In this document: piece by piece, positions 1 to 10,000 of the stretch
How the letters are laid out: the number at the start of each line of letters is the position of its first letter
Position numbering within the stretch: position 1 is the first letter of the stretch
DNA from: Sphingorhabdus profundilacus
GTDB lineage: Bacteria > Pseudomonadota > Alphaproteobacteria > Sphingomonadales > Sphingomonadaceae
Assembly (NCBI RefSeq): GCF_009769755.1
Contig: NZ_SDWJ01000001.1
Coordinates: 744,001 to 808,000, forward strand
Reading direction: 5' to 3'
DNA length: 64,000 nt
Notes under the pieces: model-generated
What the model was told of the DNA's origin: nothing
Seen by the model: only the letters and a program-made list of their open reading frames with translations
Databases searched by the model: none
Position numbers and translations under genes: made by a program

Positions 1-547
1 TGAGATTTTTGATATCACCTGTGCGTTTTAGCACTGCATCGGTCTGCTCCTCATTCCACACATAAGGCAGTGCAACCCAGCCAGTCGCCCGGTTAACGAG
101 AATGCGCGTTTCGACGAGCCTTACCGAGGGCAATTCAAATCCAGCGTTGAGTAATTGGCTGGTGTTGTCTGCGTTTCGCAGCACAGAACCATCCTTTGCG
201 GATGACCCCACCGGAACTTGATAATAGAATGTTTTGGTTATTACGGTTCCCACCGGGAAATCGAAAGCATCGTTCGCATCATAATTGGCGGCTTTACCTT
301 CAGGCATCCAGATCGTGCGCAACTTGTGCGCGTAGTCGGAAAAAAGCGGCGTGTTGAGATCATACGGTGTGACCCTTTCGCCCAATTGAAGCGTTTTGTC
401 CTTAACGGACAACATATGCCATTCGCTGAGTAGCTCGGGATTAGTTTCGGAATGGAAGACAGGTGATTGGTCTGCGCTGCCACCACAGGACGCGAGCAAT
501 GCCGAAACGATGGCCAATCCAATCAGGTTCCTCAATTTCTGTATCAT
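1..547 (-). CDS. SO2930-type diheme c-type cytochrome family lipoprotein, N-terminal part (truncated by window edge)
   Basis: The reading frame is open from an ATG at 547 to the left window edge, giving the first 182 residues. The N-terminus is a lipoprotein signal with lipobox LLASC (Cys at about residue 21). The body has stretches typical of the SO2930/HNE_0200 family (TIGR03806): TPYDLNTPLFSDYAHKLR, then FPVGTVITKTF, then TGWVALPYVWNEEQTDA. In that family the CXXCH heme sites lie in the C-terminal half, outside this window, so heme binding is inferred. The start overlaps the stop of the beta-helix gene upstream by ATGA, so the two are translationally coupled. These two families are known as genomic partners, which supports both calls. 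Likely exported and membrane anchored; substrate unknown. Confidence 0.8.
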   Translation of the reverse strand, partial: MIQKLRNLIGLAIVSALLASCGGSADQSPVFHSETNPELLSEWHMLSVKDKTLQLGERVTPYDLNTPLFSDYAHKLRTIWMPEGKAANYDANDAFDFPVGTVITKTFYYQVPVGSSAKDGSVLRNADNTSQLLNAGFELPSVRLVETRILVNRATGWVALPYVWNEEQTDAVLKRTGDIKNL

Positions 548-1779
548 CGCGCGGCTGATTCAAGCTTTACTGGTGGCAGTTTTGGAAGGTCGCACTTGTG
601 CGGAGTAATATCGGTGCTGGGATTCTTATAGCCGCCTGGTCCGTCCGCATTGGCGATGCCGGACGCGCCATTATTGATACAAATACGCATCGCCATTGGC
701 AATTGTCCGTTTACGAGCAATGCCTTGTTAAAATAGCCATCCCATAAAATGTCCGGGAACCTGCCGTTGATACCAAAAAGAGAAACCTTTAGGGCCTTAA
801 GGTCCATACCGTCAGGCGATCCGCCGCCGCCGGAAAATTTATTGCCATAGATATAAATCGATTCAGGGTAGGGATCGTAATTAGGTGCCTTCTTGTCATT
901 GGAATAGTTGGTCGAAAACAAGCTAGATACGATAATATTTGCCGTGTTGTTTTCAACCACTTCATTTCCAAAAATCTCAACATGATCGTTCGAGTTTATT
1001 GAGATACCAGTGCCTGCCGGGATACTAGCAACGGGCGTGCCTTTATGGCCGAAATTCTCCGTGTTGTTCTTGATCACCTTGTTGTTGAAAACCCGGGTGT
1101 TCTTGCCTTCCTGCGGCAGGTTTGGCATGTTAAAAACCAATATGCCGCCGGTGTTGTTGGCAGCAAGATTCTCGTAGACATCGGCATCGATCGTGTTTTC
1201 GATTTCGATCCCTGCAACGTTGAATTCAGCGCGGTTGCGCCTGACGACCACATTCTTTGACTGGCCCACATAGATACCCGCGTCCGATGCACCTATTGCA
1301 ACATTGTCTTCCATCAAGACATTAGTCGTTTGAACTGGATAGATTCCATAGGCACCATTTCTAGTCGAATAGCCGCCGGTCCATTCAGTCCGGACGCTGC
1401 GGATGACAATGTTGTTGCCCTTGGTTATTTTCAGCGCATCGCCCTTAGTGTCTTCAATCGCAAGATTCTCAATTGTAAAATCGCTGGCCGTCACCAACAA
1501 CCCTTCGGCTCCTGCCACTTGGCCTTTGAAAGACAATATGGACTTATCCATGCCAGCGCCTCGGATTGTCACACCGTCTACTGAGAGACTTAGGCCGCGC
1601 GTGAATGAAAATTTGCCTTCGGGGATGAGGATTACGTCCCCAGGTTTTGCATCTAGCAATTTGGTTTGTAATTCGTCGGCGAACTTTGAATCGCCAGGAA
1701 CACTGCCACCTTCTGTTTCTGATGAACATCCCGACAACGCCAGCAGCACCGCAATGCAAACAATCAAACGTTTATTCAT
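544..1779 (-). CDS. Parallel beta-helix repeat lipoprotein (TIGR03805-like)
   Basis: Protein of 411 residues. I chose the ATG at 1779 over an upstream frame extension because it gives a lipoprotein signal (MNKRLIVCIAVLLALSGCSS, Cys at residue 18) and has GAGAGG about 9 nt upstream. After a Pel-type start (KLLDAKPGDVILIPEGKF) come repeated beta-helix rungs rich in N, V and I (for example NVLMEDNVAIGASDAGIYVG and NVVVRRNRAEFNVAGIEIEN), as in right-handed parallel beta-helix proteins of the NosD/pectate-lyase fold. It is followed with an ATGA overlap by the SO2930-like cytochrome gene. A shared exported function is likely, but the substrate is not apparent. Polysaccharide binding or lyase activity is possible; no catalytic residues could be assigned. 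Confidence 0.8.
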   Translation of the reverse strand: MNKRLIVCIAVLLALSGCSSETEGGSVPGDSKFADELQTKLLDAKPGDVILIPEGKFSFTRGLSLSVDGVTIRGAGMDKSILSFKGQVAGAEGLLVTASDFTIENLAIEDTKGDALKITKGNNIVIRSVRTEWTGGYSTRNGAYGIYPVQTTNVLMEDNVAIGASDAGIYVGQSKNVVVRRNRAEFNVAGIEIENTIDADVYENLAANNTGGILVFNMPNLPQEGKNTRVFNNKVIKNNTENFGHKGTPVASIPAGTGISINSNDHVEIFGNEVVENNTANIIVSSLFSTNYSNDKKAPNYDPYPESIYIYGNKFSGGGGSPDGMDLKALKVSLFGINGRFPDILWDGYFNKALLVNGQLPMAMRICINNGASGIANADGPGGYKNPSTDITPHKCDLPKLPPVKLESAAR

Positions 1780-1903
1780 CTTAAGCCCCTCTCTCAATCC
1801 AATCACATCACGAAGTCTCACCCAAATCAAAATATGAATGATTTTCACCTTCTAGGCAACCTCATAATTGTGTAGGCAGCGGGGCATGCACTTTTCGATA
1901 TAG

Positions 1904-2128
1904 GGATGCATCCTGCGCCACACCGGCGCGGTCTGGGCTGCCGAACTCGGGATCCCGATGAGCCTGCTTGCGCGGTACATGGGACACGACGACAGTCGCA
2001 CGACTGAGATACACTATTCGCGTTATTCGCACGGTTATATGCGGGGCGTCGCTGATGCTCTCGAAATCGATATTTTACCCGGCGAGGTTCACAATGAACC
2101 GGCAGCCCCTGTCTATAAGGAAGCATAA
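1904..2128 (+). pseudogene. C-terminal remnant of a tyrosine recombinase (phage/ICE-type integrase)
   Basis: The frame reads LRHTGAVWAAELGIPMS, then ARYMGHDDSRTTEIHYSRY, then ends at TAA 2126-2128. This is the end of a tyrosine integrase: the Arg of the HxLRHT box, the GH box and the nucleophile Tyr in HYSRY are present. A TAG at 1901-1903 closes the frame upstream and no catalytic N-terminal half is present, so this is a decayed fragment of about 74 codons. The position expected to hold the first box-II histidine reads Cys. It ends 24 bp from the 3' end of tRNA-Pro, the usual attachment-site arrangement, so it probably marks an old element insertion. Confidence 0.75.
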
Positions 2129-2152
2129 ATGTACAGAAAACCGCGAAATAAC

Positions 2153-2229
2153 TGGTCGGGAAAAGAGGATTCGAACCTCCGGCCCCTGCCTCCCGAAGGC
2201 AGTGCTCTACCAGGCTGAGCTATTTCCCG
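2153..2229 (-). tRNA. tRNA-Pro (anticodon CGG)
   Basis: Reads on the minus strand as a full cloverleaf of 77 nt with encoded CCA. The acceptor stem is CGGGAAA/TTTCCCG, the anticodon arm CTGCC-TTCGGGA-GGCAG with anticodon CGG, and the T-loop GGTTCGAATCC. It decodes CCG. The 3' end faces the integrase remnant. Confidence 0.95.
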
Positions 2230-2364
2230 ACCCGCAACCGAAACTGGCTGAAAACCGCCGGATGCAGGCGGCGGATATAATCCGGCGATTTTCGGGTTTC
2301 AAGACGTATATTGCGGTACCAGCGGCAGTTGCCAGAATCATCGGCACGTTCTAGCCTTTCCGCC

Positions 2365-3297
2365 ATGGAACCTGCACCGCATTATGAAGACCAATATCTC
2401 GCTCTCATGCGCCGGATATGGACAGAAGGAACGGTTCAGCGTGACCGGACCGGTGTTGGAACCCGCGCTGTTTTCGGCGCGATGATGCGGTTTTCATTGG
2501 CGGACGATGCCGTCCCCTTGCTAACGACGAAACGGGTATATTGGAAAACTGCGGCCCGTGAAATGCTTTGGTTTTTGACCGGAAACACCAACATCCGCCC
2601 GCTATTGCAGCAAAAGGTGCGGATATGGACCGACTGGCCGCTTGACCGCTATCGCCGCGAAACCGGAAGCGACATCACGCAGGATGATTTCGAGGCCCAA
2701 ATTGTGGGCAGCGCTGAATTTGCGGAAAAATGGGGCGATCTTGGCCCTGTTTATGGGGCGCAATGGGTGAATTGGCCCAATTATCAACCGGTGGGCGAGG
2801 GGCTATTCCAGAAAATGGAAAAAGGCATCGATCAGGTCAGCCTGCTGGTCGAAAGCCTGAAAAACAATCCGGGTTCAAGACGACATATCATCGAAGGGTG
2901 GAATGTAGCTGAACTGGACCGGATGGCATTGCCGCCTTGTCACAAAACCTATCAGTTTCATGTCGCCGATGGGGTATTAAGCTGCATATTATTTCAGCGA
3001 TCTTGCGATCTGGGTCTGGGCTTTGCCTTCAATGCCTTTTCAGCCGCGCTTTTGATCCGGATGCTCGCCAACGTTTGCGGATATCAGCCGGGCGAGTTGA
3101 TTTGGCAGGGCGGTGATGTACATCTCTATCTCAATCATAGTGATCTGGTGGAGGAGCAATTATCGCGCACGCCATCGGGTAACCCAAAGTTGAAATTACT
3201 TCGCACGCCGCAGAGTATATTCGACTTTGCAATTGAGGATTTTGAAGTCGTCGATTATACGCCACAATCCCATATTTCCGCGCCGGTCGCGGTATGA
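2365..3297 (+). CDS. thyA: Thymidylate synthase
   Basis: Converts dUMP and 5,10-methylene-THF to dTMP and dihydrofolate in the cytoplasm. The 310-residue product carries the ThyA landmarks: an N-terminal RDRTGVGT loop, KTAAREMLWFLTGNTNI, the catalytic Cys192 in ALPPCHKTYQFH, RSCDLGLGFAFN (dUMP binding) and HLYLNH. It is longer than the 264-residue E. coli enzyme because of an insertion after RIWTDWPLDRYR, as in the longer thyA class. I chose the ATG at 2365 because the 18 codons before it resemble no ThyA N-terminus. No dihydrofolate reductase gene follows in this window. It stands alone between tRNA-Pro and the bkd operon. Confidence 0.96.
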   Translation: MEPAPHYEDQYLALMRRIWTEGTVQRDRTGVGTRAVFGAMMRFSLADDAVPLLTTKRVYWKTAAREMLWFLTGNTNIRPLLQQKVRIWTDWPLDRYRRETGSDITQDDFEAQIVGSAEFAEKWGDLGPVYGAQWVNWPNYQPVGEGLFQKMEKGIDQVSLLVESLKNNPGSRRHIIEGWNVAELDRMALPPCHKTYQFHVADGVLSCILFQRSCDLGLGFAFNAFSAALLIRMLANVCGYQPGELIWQGGDVHLYLNHSDLVEEQLSRTPSGNPKLKLLRTPQSIFDFAIEDFEVVDYTPQSHISAPVAV

Positions 3298-3408
3298 ATG
3301 CAGGATAGGTCAGCACTATTGACCTAAAGCAATGCTTGAAATAATATAACAATCGCAGACAATAAATTACCTGAGTCGTTCAGGGAGTTCAGAGGCGGAG
3401 GAACAAGC

Positions 3409-4695
3409 ATGGGGCAGCATCAAAGGGAAAATCTTGCGCCGCTGCATCTGCATATTCCCGAACCCAAATTCCGGCCCGGAGACAAGGCGGATTTCAGCGA
3501 TATTATAGTCCCCGAAGTAGACGCAATCGCCCGCCCTGATGAACATGTGGCGCCGGCGGATATTCATGCACTGGCCTATGGCCTTGTCCGGGTCCTTGAT
3601 GATGAAAATGCCGCGACAGGTAGCTGGAACCCCGGGTTAAGCGCAGATACTTTGCGATTGATGCTGCGCAAGATGTTGACCTTGCGCGCCTTTGATGACC
3701 GGATGTTCCGCGCGCAGCGGCAGGGCAAAACAAGCTTTTACATGAAATCATTTGGTGAGGAAGCGACATCGGTCGCGACCACAATGGCTTTACACCGGGA
3801 TGACATGTGTTTTCCGAGCTATCGCCAGCAAGGCATTTTAATTACACGCGATTATCCACTGGTCGACATGATGAACCAGATATATTCCAACCGTGGTGAC
3901 CGGTTGAAAGGGCGGCAATTGCCGATCATGTATTCCGCCAAAGACTATGGCTTTTTCAGCATTTCGGGAAATTTAACGACGCAATATCCGCAAGCCGTAG
4001 GTTGGGCAATGGCGTCGGCGTCGCGGGCCGATACCCGTATTGCAGCTGTATGGTGCGGTGACGGCTCTACGGCCGAAGGTGATTTCCACAGCGCGCTAAC
4101 GTTCGCCGCCGTTTATAATGCGCCAGTTATTTTTCAGGTTGTGAACAACCAATGGGCTATTTCCTCTTTTTCAGGATTTGCCGGAAGTGAACGGACGACC
4201 TTCGCTGCGAAAGCCATCGGCTATGGCATTGCTGGACTACGGGTCGATGGAAACGATGTGCTGGCAGTTTATGCCGCGATGCAATGGGCGGCCAATCGGG
4301 CGCGGACCAACAATGGCCCGACCCTGATCGAATATTTCACCTATCGTGGGGAAGGGCATTCGACCTCCGACGATCCCAATGCCTATCGCGCCGCTGAAGA
4401 ATATGCCCTGTGGCCCTTGGGCGACCCTGTTGAACGGTTAAAAGCGCATCTGATTGCGACGGGGGAATGGACGCACGAGCAGCATGAGGCGCTGGTTGCG
4501 ACTTTGTCCGATGAGGTCAAAGCCAAGCAGAAAGAAGCCGAGCAAAATGGCATTTTGGGCCATGGTCTGCATCATCCATTTGAAACCATGTTTGAAGATG
4601 TCTTCGAAGAAATGCCGGCGCACTTGAAAGAACAATGCGCGCAAATGCTCGAAGAACAGCACGACAAATTCGGTCCGGAATGGGAGGCGCGCTGA
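3409..4695 (+). CDS. bkdA1: Branched-chain 2-oxoacid dehydrogenase E1 alpha subunit
   Basis: ThDP-dependent decarboxylase subunit of the complex that oxidises the 2-oxo acids of Val, Leu and Ile. It has 428 residues. The ThDP motif runs from GDGSTAEGDFHSA (about residue 217) to NNQWAIS, and the loop RGEGHSTSDDPNAYR is typical of BCKDH E1alpha rather than pyruvate dehydrogenase. The N-terminal extension PEPKFRPGDKADFS also fits the bacterial BCKDH type. GGAGG lies 9 nt before the ATG. The stop overlaps the E1beta start (TGATG). First gene of a three-gene operon. Confidence 0.93.
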   Translation: MGQHQRENLAPLHLHIPEPKFRPGDKADFSDIIVPEVDAIARPDEHVAPADIHALAYGLVRVLDDENAATGSWNPGLSADTLRLMLRKMLTLRAFDDRMFRAQRQGKTSFYMKSFGEEATSVATTMALHRDDMCFPSYRQQGILITRDYPLVDMMNQIYSNRGDRLKGRQLPIMYSAKDYGFFSISGNLTTQYPQAVGWAMASASRADTRIAAVWCGDGSTAEGDFHSALTFAAVYNAPVIFQVVNNQWAISSFSGFAGSERTTFAAKAIGYGIAGLRVDGNDVLAVYAAMQWAANRARTNNGPTLIEYFTYRGEGHSTSDDPNAYRAAEEYALWPLGDPVERLKAHLIATGEWTHEQHEALVATLSDEVKAKQKEAEQNGILGHGLHHPFETMFEDVFEEMPAHLKEQCAQMLEEQHDKFGPEWEAR

Positions 4696-5723
4696 TGTCT
4701 GACGCTGCGACCAAAACCATGAACATGATCGAAGCAATTAACAGCGCACTTGACGTCATGTTAGGCCAGGACCCGGATGTTGTGATCATGGGTGAAGATG
4801 TTGGCTATTTTGGCGGGGTGTTTCGCGCCACGGCAGGTTTGCAGAAAAAGCATGGCAAGACCCGGGTGTTTGACACACCGATCAGCGAATGCGGCATCAT
4901 CGGTGTTGGTGTGGGCATGGCAGCCTATGGCCTGCGTCCCGTGCCAGAAATCCAGTTTGCCGATTATATCTACCCCGGTCTTGATCAATTGGTCAGCGAA
5001 GCGGCACGTATGCGCTATCGGTCCGCAAATGACTTCATCTGTCCGATGACCGTGCGATCCCCCTTTGGTGGCGGCATTTTCGGGGGCCAAACCCATAGTC
5101 AAAGCCCGGAAAGCCTGTTCACCCATGTTTGCGGCATAAAAACGGTTATCCCTGCCACGCCCTATGACGCCAAGGGACTGCTGATCGCCGCCATCGAGGA
5201 TAATGATCCCGTCGTCTTTTTTGAACCCAAGCGTATCTATAATGGCCCGTTTACAGGCTATTACGACCGACCCGTCGAGCCTTGGTCAAAACATGAAGGC
5301 AGCGCAGTGCCGGAGGGGCATTACCGGATAGAATTAGGCAAAGCGGCGATCGTTCGCGAAGGCGGGGCCGTCACCGTTCTCACCTATGGCACCATGGTCC
5401 ATGTGGTCAAAGCCGTTGTCGCCGAACATGGAATCGATGCGGAAATCATAGATCTGCGTACTTTATTGCCACTCGATATTGAAACGATCGAAGCCTCGGT
5501 CAAAAAAACCGGGCGTTGCATGGTGGTGCATGAGGCGACACGGACGAGTGGTTTTGGCGCCGAATTATCAGCGCAGGTGCAGGAACGCTGCTTCTATTAT
5601 CTGGAAGCGCCTGTTGAACGTGTGACCGGTTTCGACACGCCCTATCCACACAGCCTTGAATGGGCTTACTTCCCGGGACCGGTGCGGCTTGCACGCGCAT
5701 TTGACAAGATCATGAAGGATTGA
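4695..5723 (+). CDS. bkdA2: Branched-chain 2-oxoacid dehydrogenase E1 beta subunit
   Basis: Pairs with E1alpha to form the E1 heterotetramer. The 342-residue transketolase-like beta chain has VVIMGEDVGYFGGVFRAT (catalytic Glu region), PEIQFADYIYPGLDQL, RSPFGGGIFGGQTHSQSPE and a C-terminal transketolase domain with VVHEATRTSGFGAEL. The ATG at 4695 overlaps the E1alpha stop, which favours it over an in-frame codon 60 nt upstream. It ends 4 nt before the E2 start. Assignment to branched-chain rather than pyruvate substrate is by family resemblance of the set. Confidence 0.93.
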   Translation: MSDAATKTMNMIEAINSALDVMLGQDPDVVIMGEDVGYFGGVFRATAGLQKKHGKTRVFDTPISECGIIGVGVGMAAYGLRPVPEIQFADYIYPGLDQLVSEAARMRYRSANDFICPMTVRSPFGGGIFGGQTHSQSPESLFTHVCGIKTVIPATPYDAKGLLIAAIEDNDPVVFFEPKRIYNGPFTGYYDRPVEPWSKHEGSAVPEGHYRIELGKAAIVREGGAVTVLTYGTMVHVVKAVVAEHGIDAEIIDLRTLLPLDIETIEASVKKTGRCMVVHEATRTSGFGAELSAQVQERCFYYLEAPVERVTGFDTPYPHSLEWAYFPGPVRLARAFDKIMKD

Positions 5724-5727
5724 GCTG

Positions 5728-6993
5728 ATGGCCAAATTCACATTCAACCTCCCCGATATTGGCGAAGGCATTGCCGAGGCAGAAATTGTGGCGTGGCATG
5801 TCAAAGTAGGCGACCATATTACAGAAGACCAGCCGCTTGCCGATATGATGACCGACAAGGCCACGGTTGAAATGGAAAGTCCGGTCGCCGGCGTGGTGAC
5901 TAGGGTCGCGGGCGATGAAGGCGATGTTATTGCCATCGGGTCCATGCTGGTTGAAATCGAAACGACGAGTGACGTCAGTGACGTCAGTCCGAAGATACTG
6001 GAAGCTGTGGCGGTACCTGCCGAAACAAAAGCGGATGAGGATGAAATACAGCAAGCGCCGGTGCTTGCCACCGTAGCTGTTGAGGCCCAAACGGAAAAGG
6101 CAACGGTACCGGAATCTGCCATTACGGCCCACCGCGTCGTTACCGCATCGCCCGCTGTGCGCGCTCGTGCGAAGGATCTGGGTGTGGATTTGAGTGACGT
6201 CAAGGCGGCAGGCGGGCATGTGCGCCATGCCGACCTTGATGCCTATTTGAACTATGGTTCAGGGCAGGGCTATCGCGCGCCGCAAAGTTCGGCCAAGCGC
6301 AATGATGAGAGTATCAAGGTGATTGGCATGCGTCGGCGTATTGCCGATAATATGGCGGCGTCCAAGCGCCATATTCCCCACTTTACCTATGTCGACGAAA
6401 TTGACGTGACAGCTATCGAAGCCATGCGTGCGGACCTGAATGCGAACCGGGGAAGCAAACCAAAGCTGACCCTTTTACCAATGTTGATCGTGGCAATTTG
6501 CAAAACGATCCCGCAATTCCCGATGCTGAATGCCCGTTTCGATGACGAAGCTGGCATCGTTACACGTCACGGATCGGTTCATCTGGGTATGGCCACGCAA
6601 ACCCCGGCCGGATTGATGGTTCCAGTCATACGCGACGCACAGGACCGGAATATCTGGCAATTGGCGTCAGAAATTAGCAGATTGGCTGACGCCGCACGCA
6701 ATGGCAGCGCGAAAAGCGAGGAATTGTCAGGATCTACGATGACGATAACGTCATTAGGGCCGCTGGGCGGAATCGCCACCACACCTGTCATCAATCGGCC
6801 TGAGGTTGCGATCATCGGTCCAAACAAGATCGTCGAACGTCCGATGTTTGTGGGTGATACGATCGAGGCGCGCAAGCTGATGAACCTGTCCATTAGCTGC
6901 GACCATCGCGTCGTCGACGGCTGGGATGCCGCAAGTTATGTGCAGGCGCTCAAAAAACTGGTCGAGACGCCCGTGCTGCTCTTCGCCGACTAG
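5728..6993 (+). CDS. bkdB: Branched-chain 2-oxoacid dehydrogenase E2 (dihydrolipoamide acyltransferase)
   Basis: Core acyltransferase of the complex, 421 residues. Domains: a single lipoyl domain (1-78) with lipoylated Lys44 in MMTDKATVEME; a linker with acidic and Ala/Val-rich stretches; a peripheral-subunit-binding domain (about 140-172, SPAVRARAKDLGVDL); and a catalytic CAT domain with SISCDHRVVDGWDAA (His393, Asp397). A dihydrolipoamide dehydrogenase (E3) gene does not follow, so E3 is presumably shared and encoded elsewhere. Its stop lies 10 bp from the stop of the convergent 1705-residue gene, with no evident terminator between them. Confidence 0.93.
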   Translation: MAKFTFNLPDIGEGIAEAEIVAWHVKVGDHITEDQPLADMMTDKATVEMESPVAGVVTRVAGDEGDVIAIGSMLVEIETTSDVSDVSPKILEAVAVPAETKADEDEIQQAPVLATVAVEAQTEKATVPESAITAHRVVTASPAVRARAKDLGVDLSDVKAAGGHVRHADLDAYLNYGSGQGYRAPQSSAKRNDESIKVIGMRRRIADNMAASKRHIPHFTYVDEIDVTAIEAMRADLNANRGSKPKLTLLPMLIVAICKTIPQFPMLNARFDDEAGIVTRHGSVHLGMATQTPAGLMVPVIRDAQDRNIWQLASEISRLADAARNGSAKSEELSGSTMTITSLGPLGGIATTPVINRPEVAIIGPNKIVERPMFVGDTIEARKLMNLSISCDHRVVDGWDAASYVQALKKLVETPVLLFAD

Positions 6994-7003
6994 GTGTAAG
7001 ACC

Positions 7004-10000
7004 TTAAAATTTGATGCCGGCAAGGCTATTCTGGTCGAACTTGAGCTTGAGCGTTATATACGGCCCGGATCGGGTGTAGCGGCTCTCTTCAAAGTCGCGA
7101 TCTTCAAAGCCCACAATATTATACCCAACCGATATATTGCTGTTGTCGATAGGGGCAACGGTCAGGACCGGGCCAACGGAATAAGCAATATTTTTGCCGC
7201 CGGTTCCGATACGAACGGTGCCTGCGGCACCGAAATCTGCATATTTGCTGAAGTCGAATTTCGCGTCGACACCGACCACATTGCTCCAGCCTTCGACATC
7301 ATCGGGGCCGAAGCGGTCTGTGGAGTAACGGGTTCCCCAAAAAAGGGCATATTCGCCGCGTTCGACAAAATTCCCGTCCAGATCGTCAATCGGGGTGTAG
7401 TTCACCGAAAGGCTGTTGATGACACGCCGTGATTTGGCATCGCCATCAATATTGAGCGGTGCGCCGCCAATTGGGCCTGCTTCGCCAGCAACAGCATCGC
7501 GCACCGCATCATAGCGGAATTCGGTTTTGTTCAGGATCGCCCACTGGCTATCGGCAGGGCGGTGGGCCCAGCTTATTTCGGCTTGCGCTGTGGTGGTAGA
7601 TGCTCCGCCAATTTCATTGGCGCGGAACCAGCTAAATGCTCCGCCCACGGCACGGCCTTCGCCAATCTGGCGCAGGATGGCGGTGGTCAGGCCATAACGG
7701 GTGGTGGTTTCACCGTCGCGATATTCAGCGCGGCCAGTCCAGCTCCACCGGTCACCGCGATAGGTTGCGCCGCCGGTTACCGCTGTGAAATCTTCGGTCA
7801 GGCTGCTGTCGCTTCCCAGAAATCCACCTGATGCGACAGGTTGCAAGGGATTGACGACATCTGCGCGGCTAAAACCGTTCAATGTCTTATTGCCGTCGAC
7901 CGTCATGTCGACAGACCATTTTTCGCTAATCCGGAAAGACTGGGCGAGGCCGTAAGCGGCAAAGGTACGGGGGCCAAATTCGGTAATCTGTTGCTGGTTG
8001 GCGCTGGCCAATATGCGGCCACCGGCCCAAGGCGCAACGTCGAAACCAAGGCGGGCCGTTCGCGCATTTATGTTTTCGCCCTTGGCAATTTCATAACCTG
8101 CGATCAACGCGACATCGGACCGAATGGCATAGCGCGCCGATACACTATGCCGCGCGGGGAAGTCGACGCTTTCATCCTGATCGTTTAAGGCAAATTCGGT
8201 CTGGCCCGACAATTCCAGTTTACCATCCAGTAGACGTTGTGAAGCGCCCAGTTTGACGAGGGACGACTGATTGTTCGTACCATCGGAAAGTTGGTCATCG
8301 GCATGTGTCAAACCTGCGCGTAATGTGGTGTTTCCGTCCCGATATTCCAGCTCGCCAATTGCAGCGCGGCGACGCGCATCGTTTCCGAAAAACTCTTCCT
8401 GATAAGCAATTAACGATGCCGACAGCTTTTCAGTCAGGCGCACACGGCCATCAACGCCAAATTTGCGCGTGCCGATTTCGGAGCGATTGATCTGGCCAAC
8501 CCCAAATCCGGCCTGCTGTTCACGTACATAAGCGACTATGTCGTAATTTTCATCATGATGTTCGGCCTCAATCATCCAGGCGATTGCACCACGTGCGGCT
8601 GGCGCGTTTGATTTTGACTGGGCTGATGACCCGGCAAATTCGGCGCGGATTTCGGTTCCAATGCCGGGACGATAAATGAGATCCGCACCGACCAGATCGG
8701 TTTTGGAAACATCATTTTCGTCGTGAATGCCCGTGGCGGCGATTTGCAGTTTTTCATCCGCGCTTTTCCAGCGGACGCGTCCGCCTGCGTTTGCCACACG
8801 CTTGCCGATACCGTCGACTTCATATTCAGCAATGATGAACTGCGGATCAAGTCCGCTACCACGCGATAAAATGGGTTGGCGGAAACGCAGAGTACCGGCC
8901 AGATAATCAATGTCATAGTCAATGTGACGGAACAGCGTCTTGCGTTCGACAATCCGGTCCGACCGCAATCGGTCGCGCGTTTCCAAAATGATAAGCTCGC
9001 TATTTGCAATGACATCGCGCGCCGAAAGGGCATAGGGGCCGGACAAGCCATTGCCCTGTATTTCCTCACGACGGAAGCGCGTGGGCGTATCCGATCCAAA
9101 TGCCGTCGCCTGTATGGCATCGTTGCGATATTCCGCCTTCACGCCATTGAAAGAACGCTGATAGCGGGCGAGTTCCGGTTCATCGATGCCGGTTTGATAA
9201 TCTCCAAACAGCGCATAAAATTGCGGACGCTCCAGCTTAAGATATAGTCGGCGAACTGATGCTGCGTCATAACGCTGGTCAGTGCGGTCGGCATAAATCG
9301 TGTAATAGCTGCGCGGGTCGATAACACCGGCAAAGCGGGTTTCGTCTTCTTTTTTGTCCGTGTCATACGCCATGGTCATCAGCCATTTGCCGCTAACACG
9401 ACCCTTGGCATAAAGCGCTATACGACCATCAATATTGAGCGAGTCTGTATCGCCGGCATGTTCTTCCAAGCCTTCTTCAAGCTTGTTAAATCCAATGGTT
9501 CCAGCAGCGAAACCGACGACGGTCCAGGGACGATTGCCCGGGTCCAGCCAAGTTTCCACCCGCTGTTCACGCCGAACTTCGCCATCGACAAAGTTGAAAC
9601 CGATGGCGAGTGAGCCCGATGCCGTCGTGGGTTCAAGTTCGATATAGGCGATGCCATCGTCGCCTTGCACCCGCCATACGGGCGCTGCACGTTCCAGACC
9701 CGACAATTGACGGGCTTGCTCGGCGTCGACCTCAATTGCCGGACGGTAGGGCGCTGTGACGCTGAAATCGCCGACCGAACCGTGTTGGATTGGCTTACCA
9801 CTGCGATCGGTTAACCGGACTGCAATGCGCGGCCGCGTCACGCCATCTGCTAGCAAGATGGACTTGTCTTTCAAAAATTGTGCCTTCATCGGGGCATGGG
9901 CGAAATATACATCCCGCTCGAGTGTTTCGACCACATTGCCGGACGCATCTTTGATATTTGCGATCAGCTTGTTCGGCCCATCTTCAATACCGACACCGCG

